The notes under the pieces are model-generated. The model did not search any database, was not told where the DNA came from, and saw only the letters and a program-made list of their open reading frames with translations. The position numbers and the translations under genes are program-made. Shown piece after piece: positions 8,003 to 10,914 of a stretch of 10,914 bases of DNA. This DNA comes from Tritrichomonas foetus (lineage: Eukaryota; Parabasalia; Tritrichomonadida; Tritrichomonadidae). The stretch spans positions 1 to 10,914 of the forward strand of contig MLAK01001296.1 in NCBI GenBank assembly GCA_001839685.1. The letters are read 5' to 3'. Each line of letters starts with the position of its first letter. Position 1 is the stretch's first letter.

Positions 8003-8076
8003 CGAAAATTTTGATAGTTTTAACTCAGTGATGTTGAATTAATTCAATTTCCATTTGACAAATAAGAATGTATTGA

Positions 8077-8292
8077 AATCTTTTCTGTCATAAAATTTTA
8101 GTATATGAAGAAAATAGACTGGCAGTCCTCAACAGCACATTCTCAAGCAGGGATACAGATACAACGATTGAAAGACCAAATCAAGAAAAATGGAATCCAA
8201 TATGTTTTTTTCCAGACTCAATGCCAAGTGACTTTTCTGATGACTCGCCATTTAGATGGCAAAACATTCGTAATCTTCTCATTGATGCCTAA
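8077..8292 (+). pseudogene. Coding-like fragment with natural-looking C-terminus inside the transposon
   Basis: The frame ending at TAA 8290-8292 is open back to 8077 (TGA at 8074-8076). It has no ATG near its 5' side but follows a TTTTAG at 8096-8101 region that resembles a splice acceptor. Its last about 63 residues look like a genuine protein tail: Ser/Asp-rich, with WNPICFFPDSMPSDFSDDSP and then FRWQNIRNLLIDA. Base composition rises in G/C exactly over this segment and falls to poly-T after the stop. The alternative +2 frame from ATG 8105 gives 86 codons but ends in a poly-Phe/Ile run from the T-rich filler, which looks artificial. Best reading: the 3' end of a captured gene or an eroded gene. 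No family is recognised. Confidence 0.35.
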
Positions 8293-8649
8293 ATTTTTTT
8301 TATTTATATCAAAATTATTAATATTTTTTTTATACTTCATTTTTGTATTTTGGAAAACATTATAATTTTCGATGGAGGGNCATATGATAATAAAAAGCAC
8401 GATTTATGATAAGAAATAATCAAGATATTAATGCTATAAAATCACTTTTTATCTCTATAATTCTCAGAAATTTCTGTGGGGTTTATTTTTTTCTCACAAT
8501 TTTTTTTTNGATTTGGTTTTCTCTGTATCTTGATTTTTAAATTATAATATTTATATATTATTAATAGGATTACAATTAAATATTTTTTAGATGACAATAA
8601 TATCAACAATTATTCATTTAGATCTCTCAATAGTCTTCTACATCTAGAG

Positions 8650-8670
8650 CTAGTTAGTTTGTATACATCT
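8650..8670 (-). repeat. Right terminal inverted repeat
   Basis: On the minus strand this reads AGATGTATACAAAC followed by TAACTAG. It pairs with 7574-7594 at 19 of 21 positions and is identical to the copy at 54-74. Confidence 0.75.
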
Positions 8671-8678
8671 AATAAATT
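8671..8678. repeat. Right copy of 8-bp target-site duplication (AATAAATT)
   Basis: This is identical to 7566-7573 and abuts the right inverted repeat with no gap. Confidence 0.75.
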
Positions 8679-10027
8679 GGATTATATTTTCACAACACTG
8701 TTAACAATATTCAATTAATAGAGTTCAATTGACTGTTTTACACTTTTTGTATCAATCGAAATAGTTTTACTGTGCAATTGATATCATTTCAGTGAAAACA
8801 TTTTGCGAAAAGATATTTTTCAGTGAAAATGAAAATTTCAAATAGCATTGAAAAAAATAACAATGAAAAACATGACATGGAACAGTATATCTGGTTCTTC
8901 TAAAGGAAATATCGATCCCAATTTATGGCATAAATTATGTATAAACGATTAAATGAAGAAATATTGCACGTATTGAAAGCTGGGTCATATCTTATGACTC
9001 ATAAGTTTGTTACATTATCTATTATTATTTTCTGATATGGTCAAAATTTTGAGAGTTCTCAAATCCATTTGAGATGGAAAATATTAAATAATCAATTATT
9101 TTCAGAAAAAGCTAAGCAAATAATTGACGAAATTTGAATAGATATGGCGGTTATTTTTTTTTACTGAAGAAGAGTTCGGCATCTCCAGTTCATTTGATGA
9201 AGTTATCAATGTGTATATAAAATACTCTTTATGGATACATATTGACCAACCAAATGATTTGAATTTTCATGATATCGTCAACATTGCATGAATATGGATA
9301 GGTAAATTTCATTTCTTTGCAAACATTGTCAACTATTTTTGTGTATCATTAAAAAAGATTCTAAACATATGAATTAGAGACAATATATCGTGAATCGTAA
9401 ATAGTAATAAATGAATTTTGGCTGTCATTTATTTCAATATTTTCAATGGGTTATCGATACCAATTCATCCAAATGCATCTATCTTGTGAAATATAAGAGA
9501 AAAGATATATTTAATTGATAATTGTACATCATAATGTATTTTTAAGCACAATTACATCAATCAATCGTTATTAATCAAAGTCATAAAATTCTCATGCAGA
9601 AAATGAATAACTGTTCACTCTTCTTTGGTTGCGAAAACGAACTCCATAAATCATATTTATAATCATTCGCCAACTAAACAATCGAGTCTGATGGTTTTAT
9701 ATGACAAACTGATGAGAAGTTGTAACAAAAAAATTTGTAAACAAAGTTCAGAGAATATCCATCGTTTTAATCGTTTCCCCTTCAAATTTTGAATAGAGAA
9801 AATTTTCTTACTATGTAAACTTGTCAAAATCACTAATTTCTCCTCTTTTTTCAAAGGATTTGAGATGAAGACGAATAAGGGAAATAACATTCCATTTCTA
9901 TATAGCTGAACAATTTTGGAGAGAAAGTGTCGATTGTATTGTTATAGTGAATAGAGATTGTCAAAGAAACTTTTTGATAAATATCACATCACCAAAAAAA
10001 ACAGATTTCAAACAATTTGCTGAAAAT
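8679..10027. other. AT-rich spacer upstream of the proline-rich gene
   Basis: No believable gene is seen in this region of 1.35 kb; the open frames are short and of filler composition. It holds a 12-bp direct repeat TTTCAGTGAAAA (8787-8798 and 8818-8829). It also holds a 13-bp near-palindrome TTATGACTCATAA (8992-9004) with the same ATGACTCAT core as at 5981. A TCACA initiator-like motif (9984-9988) lies about 42 nt before the ATG at 10028, farther than trichomonad initiators usually lie. No tRNA or other structured RNA was recognised. Confidence 0.5.
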
Positions 10028-10914
10028 ATGAGCTTCAAGGATAGACTTGCGATGTTTCAGAACAACGTGGCGCAGAACAATAATGCGCCAGGTAAGCCAG
10101 AGCCTAAGCCGGCCGCGCCTGCAAGAGCTCAAACATTAACAGCGAAACCCACAACAACACTGGCCACTCCCGCAAATGAAAAACCTGCCCCCCCACCTGG
10201 AGGTGGCGGAATTGCCGCAAAGATGGCTATGTTTCAGAAACAGGAGGCGGCGAGTTCCCCAATCAAAAAGGAGGAGCCCAAACCAGCCCCAGCAAAAATC
10301 CCACCCCCAGAGCCAGTCAAGAAGGAAGAGCCAAAACCGCAACCAGCTCCAGGATCAGGCGGTCTTGCTGCCAAGCTGGCTATGTTCAATAACAGTCCAT
10401 CATCAAATCCACCACCAGTCAAGAAGGAAGAACCAAAGCCAGAACCAGTCAAGAAGGAAGAGCCAAAGCCAGCTCCACAGCCAGTCAAAAAAGAAGAGCC
10501 AAAACCACAGCCAGCCCCAGGATCAGGCGGTCTTGCTGCCAAGTTGGCTATGTTCAATAACAGCCCATCATCAAATCCACCACCAGTCAAAAAGGAAGAG
10601 CCCAAACCTGCTCCGCCACCAGTCAAGAAAGAGGAGCCAAAGCCGGTCACACCTGCGCCAGAACCAGTCAAAAAGGAAGAACCAAANCCAGCTGCTCCAA
10701 AGGGAGGCCTTGCTGCAAAATTGGCGATGTTCCAAGGTGGTGGTGGTGGTCCAGCATCAAACCCACCACCAGTAAAGAAGGAAGAACCAAAGCCAATCTC
10801 ACCAATTAAAAAGGAAGAGCCCAAACCTGCTCCTGAGCCAGTCAAAAAGGAAGAACCAAAACCTGCTCCTGAGCCAGTCAAAAAGGAAGAACCAAAACCT
10901 GCTCCTGAGCCAGT
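10028..10914 (+). CDS. Proline-rich repeat protein with LAMF modules, 3' end cut off by the window
   Basis: The frame is open from ATG 10028 to the window end (295 codons plus 2 nt) with no stop, so it is a partial gene. It is much richer in G/C than the rest of the window and uses a narrow set of codons, as in highly expressed genes. The protein starts MSFKDRLAMFQ. It then repeats a short amphipathic, helix-like module five times: FKDRLAMFQ (3-11), IAAKMAMFQ (62-70), LAAKLAMFN (113-121 and 169-177) and LAAKLAMFQ (228-236), spaced 51-59 residues and usually preceded by a Gly run. Twelve KKEEPKP units (80 to 291) with PEPV, PPPV or PAP linkers fill the space between modules. Codon 220 contains the undetermined base 10687 (AAN, Lys by repeat logic). 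No enzyme domain, signal peptide or membrane span is present. It may be a flexible multivalent linker of the cytoskeleton or membrane cortex, but no named family is recognised. Both strands are open here; the minus-strand frame with GFGSSFLTG repeats is a shadow. Confidence 0.85.
   Translation, partial: MSFKDRLAMFQNNVAQNNNAPGKPEPKPAAPARAQTLTAKPTTTLATPANEKPAPPPGGGGIAAKMAMFQKQEAASSPIKKEEPKPAPAKIPPPEPVKKEEPKPQPAPGSGGLAAKLAMFNNSPSSNPPPVKKEEPKPEPVKKEEPKPAPQPVKKEEPKPQPAPGSGGLAAKLAMFNNSPSSNPPPVKKEEPKPAPPPVKKEEPKPVTPAPEPVKKEEPXPAAPKGGLAAKLAMFQGGGGGPASNPPPVKKEEPKPISPIKKEEPKPAPEPVKKEEPKPAPEPVKKEEPKPAPEP
10318..10609 (+). repeat. 168-bp segmental duplication in the proline-rich gene
   Basis: The segment around 10352-10441 (GSGGLAAKLAMFNNSPSSNPPP and then VKKEEPKP) recurs at 10520-10609, a 168-bp (56-codon) period. 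Only a few third-position changes separate the copies, so the duplication is recent or the copies have been homogenised. Similarity reaches upstream to about 10318 and 10486. Confidence 0.8.
10835..10914 (+). repeat. Perfect 36-bp tandem array running off the window end
   Basis: A 36-bp unit encoding EPVKKEEPKPAP is present at 10835-10870, again without any change at 10871-10906, and a third copy begins at 10907. The window stops inside it, so the true copy number is unknown. Confidence 0.9.

Larger units (their letters stand above)
7574..8670. mobile_element. Complete non-autonomous DNA transposon, 1097 bp
   Basis: The element has terminal inverted repeats of 21 bp (7574-7594 and 8650-8670). 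They are identical for the outer 14 bp, AGATGTATACAAAC, and match at 19 of 21 positions overall. Perfect 8-bp direct repeats AATAAATT flank it. A second copy of the right end lies at 53-74. No transposase is present: no frame longer than about 86 codons and no DDE-type region. It must therefore be moved by a related full-length element. Inside are a 20-bp perfect palindrome (7983-8002), AT-rich filler with two undetermined bases, and two short coding-like stretches (7684-7782 and 8077-8292). The superfamily is uncertain: the 8-bp duplication fits hAT, Merlin or P, and MULEs more often give 9 bp. The absence of a CAGGG-like end argues mildly against typical hAT. Confidence 0.75.

Noticed and set aside
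8105..8365. 86-codon frame inside the transposon
   Set aside because: Its second half is a poly-Phe/Ile/Leu run encoded by T-rich filler. The neighbouring frame ending at 8292 looks more like real protein sequence.
53..8670. Possibility that the direct repeats at 53-74 and 8649-8670 bound one 8.6-kb element carrying all three genes
   Set aside because: Both are right ends in the same orientation, and the only left end is at 7574 with a matching target duplication. Two separate elements explain the data better.
8787..8829. 12-bp direct repeat TTTCAGTGAAAA
   Set aside because: It is short, in AT-rich filler, with no gene or symmetry nearby; chance is likely.
1706..9255. ACCAACCAAAT shared at 1706-1716 and 9245-9255 (MYB-like AC element)
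   Set aside because: Only two scattered 11-mers are present, with no consistent position relative to starts.
9663..9890. 75-codon minus-strand frame
   Set aside because: It has no domain, composition like the surrounding filler and no promoter-like context.
10176..10775. Plus-strand alternative frame rich in Ser, Gln, Arg and His
   Set aside because: It is a shadow of the proline-rich frame starting at 10028. It stops at 10775, while the true frame continues to the window end.
10234..10881. Minus-strand open frame with GFGSSFLTG repeats over the proline-rich gene
   Set aside because: It is the mirror of the KKEEPKP/LAMF repeats. The plus frame has a proper start, protein-like modules and silent third-position variation between its copies.

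Overview
The window looks like nuclear DNA of an AT-rich protist. It holds four protein genes, all on the + strand and apparently without introns. They use the standard code and are separated by very AT-rich spacers. The gene types are eukaryotic: a cyclin, a kinase-fold protein of the WNK/NRBP type, a coiled-coil/RRM-like protein and a proline-rich repeat protein. Intronless genes, a TCATA initiator-like motif 11 nt before the pseudokinase ATG, long AT-rich spacers and a DNA transposon fit a parabasalid (trichomonad) such as Tritrichomonas. This placement is inference (about 0.55-0.6); an amoebozoan is not excluded. Three undetermined bases (8380, 8509, 10687) point to a draft assembly.

Layout. 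1-74 is the right end of a transposon-like element cut by the window edge. 583-1539 encodes a cyclin with both cyclin folds and the CDK-contacting Lys/Glu pair; an exact 14-bp direct repeat lies just upstream. 1783-5487 encodes a 1234-aa, probably nuclear protein: a basic NLS-like patch, three coiled-coil stretches, one degenerate RRM-like domain, then about 800 disordered Ser/Asn/Glu/Lys-rich residues with five QDIKEN-type repeats and several SUMO-interaction-like motifs. 6012-6938 encodes a 308-aa pseudokinase resembling NRBP/WNK. The 3.1-kb spacer 6939-10027 carries a complete 1097-bp DNA transposon (7574-8670) with 21-bp terminal inverted repeats and a perfect 8-bp target-site duplication (AATAAATT). 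The element has no transposase but holds short coding-like stretches. From 10028 to the window end runs an open frame with no stop. It encodes a proline-rich protein with five regularly spaced LAAKLAMF-type modules and twelve KKEEPKP units, and the window ends inside a perfect 36-bp tandem array.

The first three genes are plausibly regulatory (cell-cycle cyclin, nuclear scaffold, pseudokinase scaffold), but nothing shows that they act together. The most notable items are the transposon with its coding-like cargo, the pseudokinase that has lost every catalytic residue, and the modular LAMF/KKEEPKP protein.
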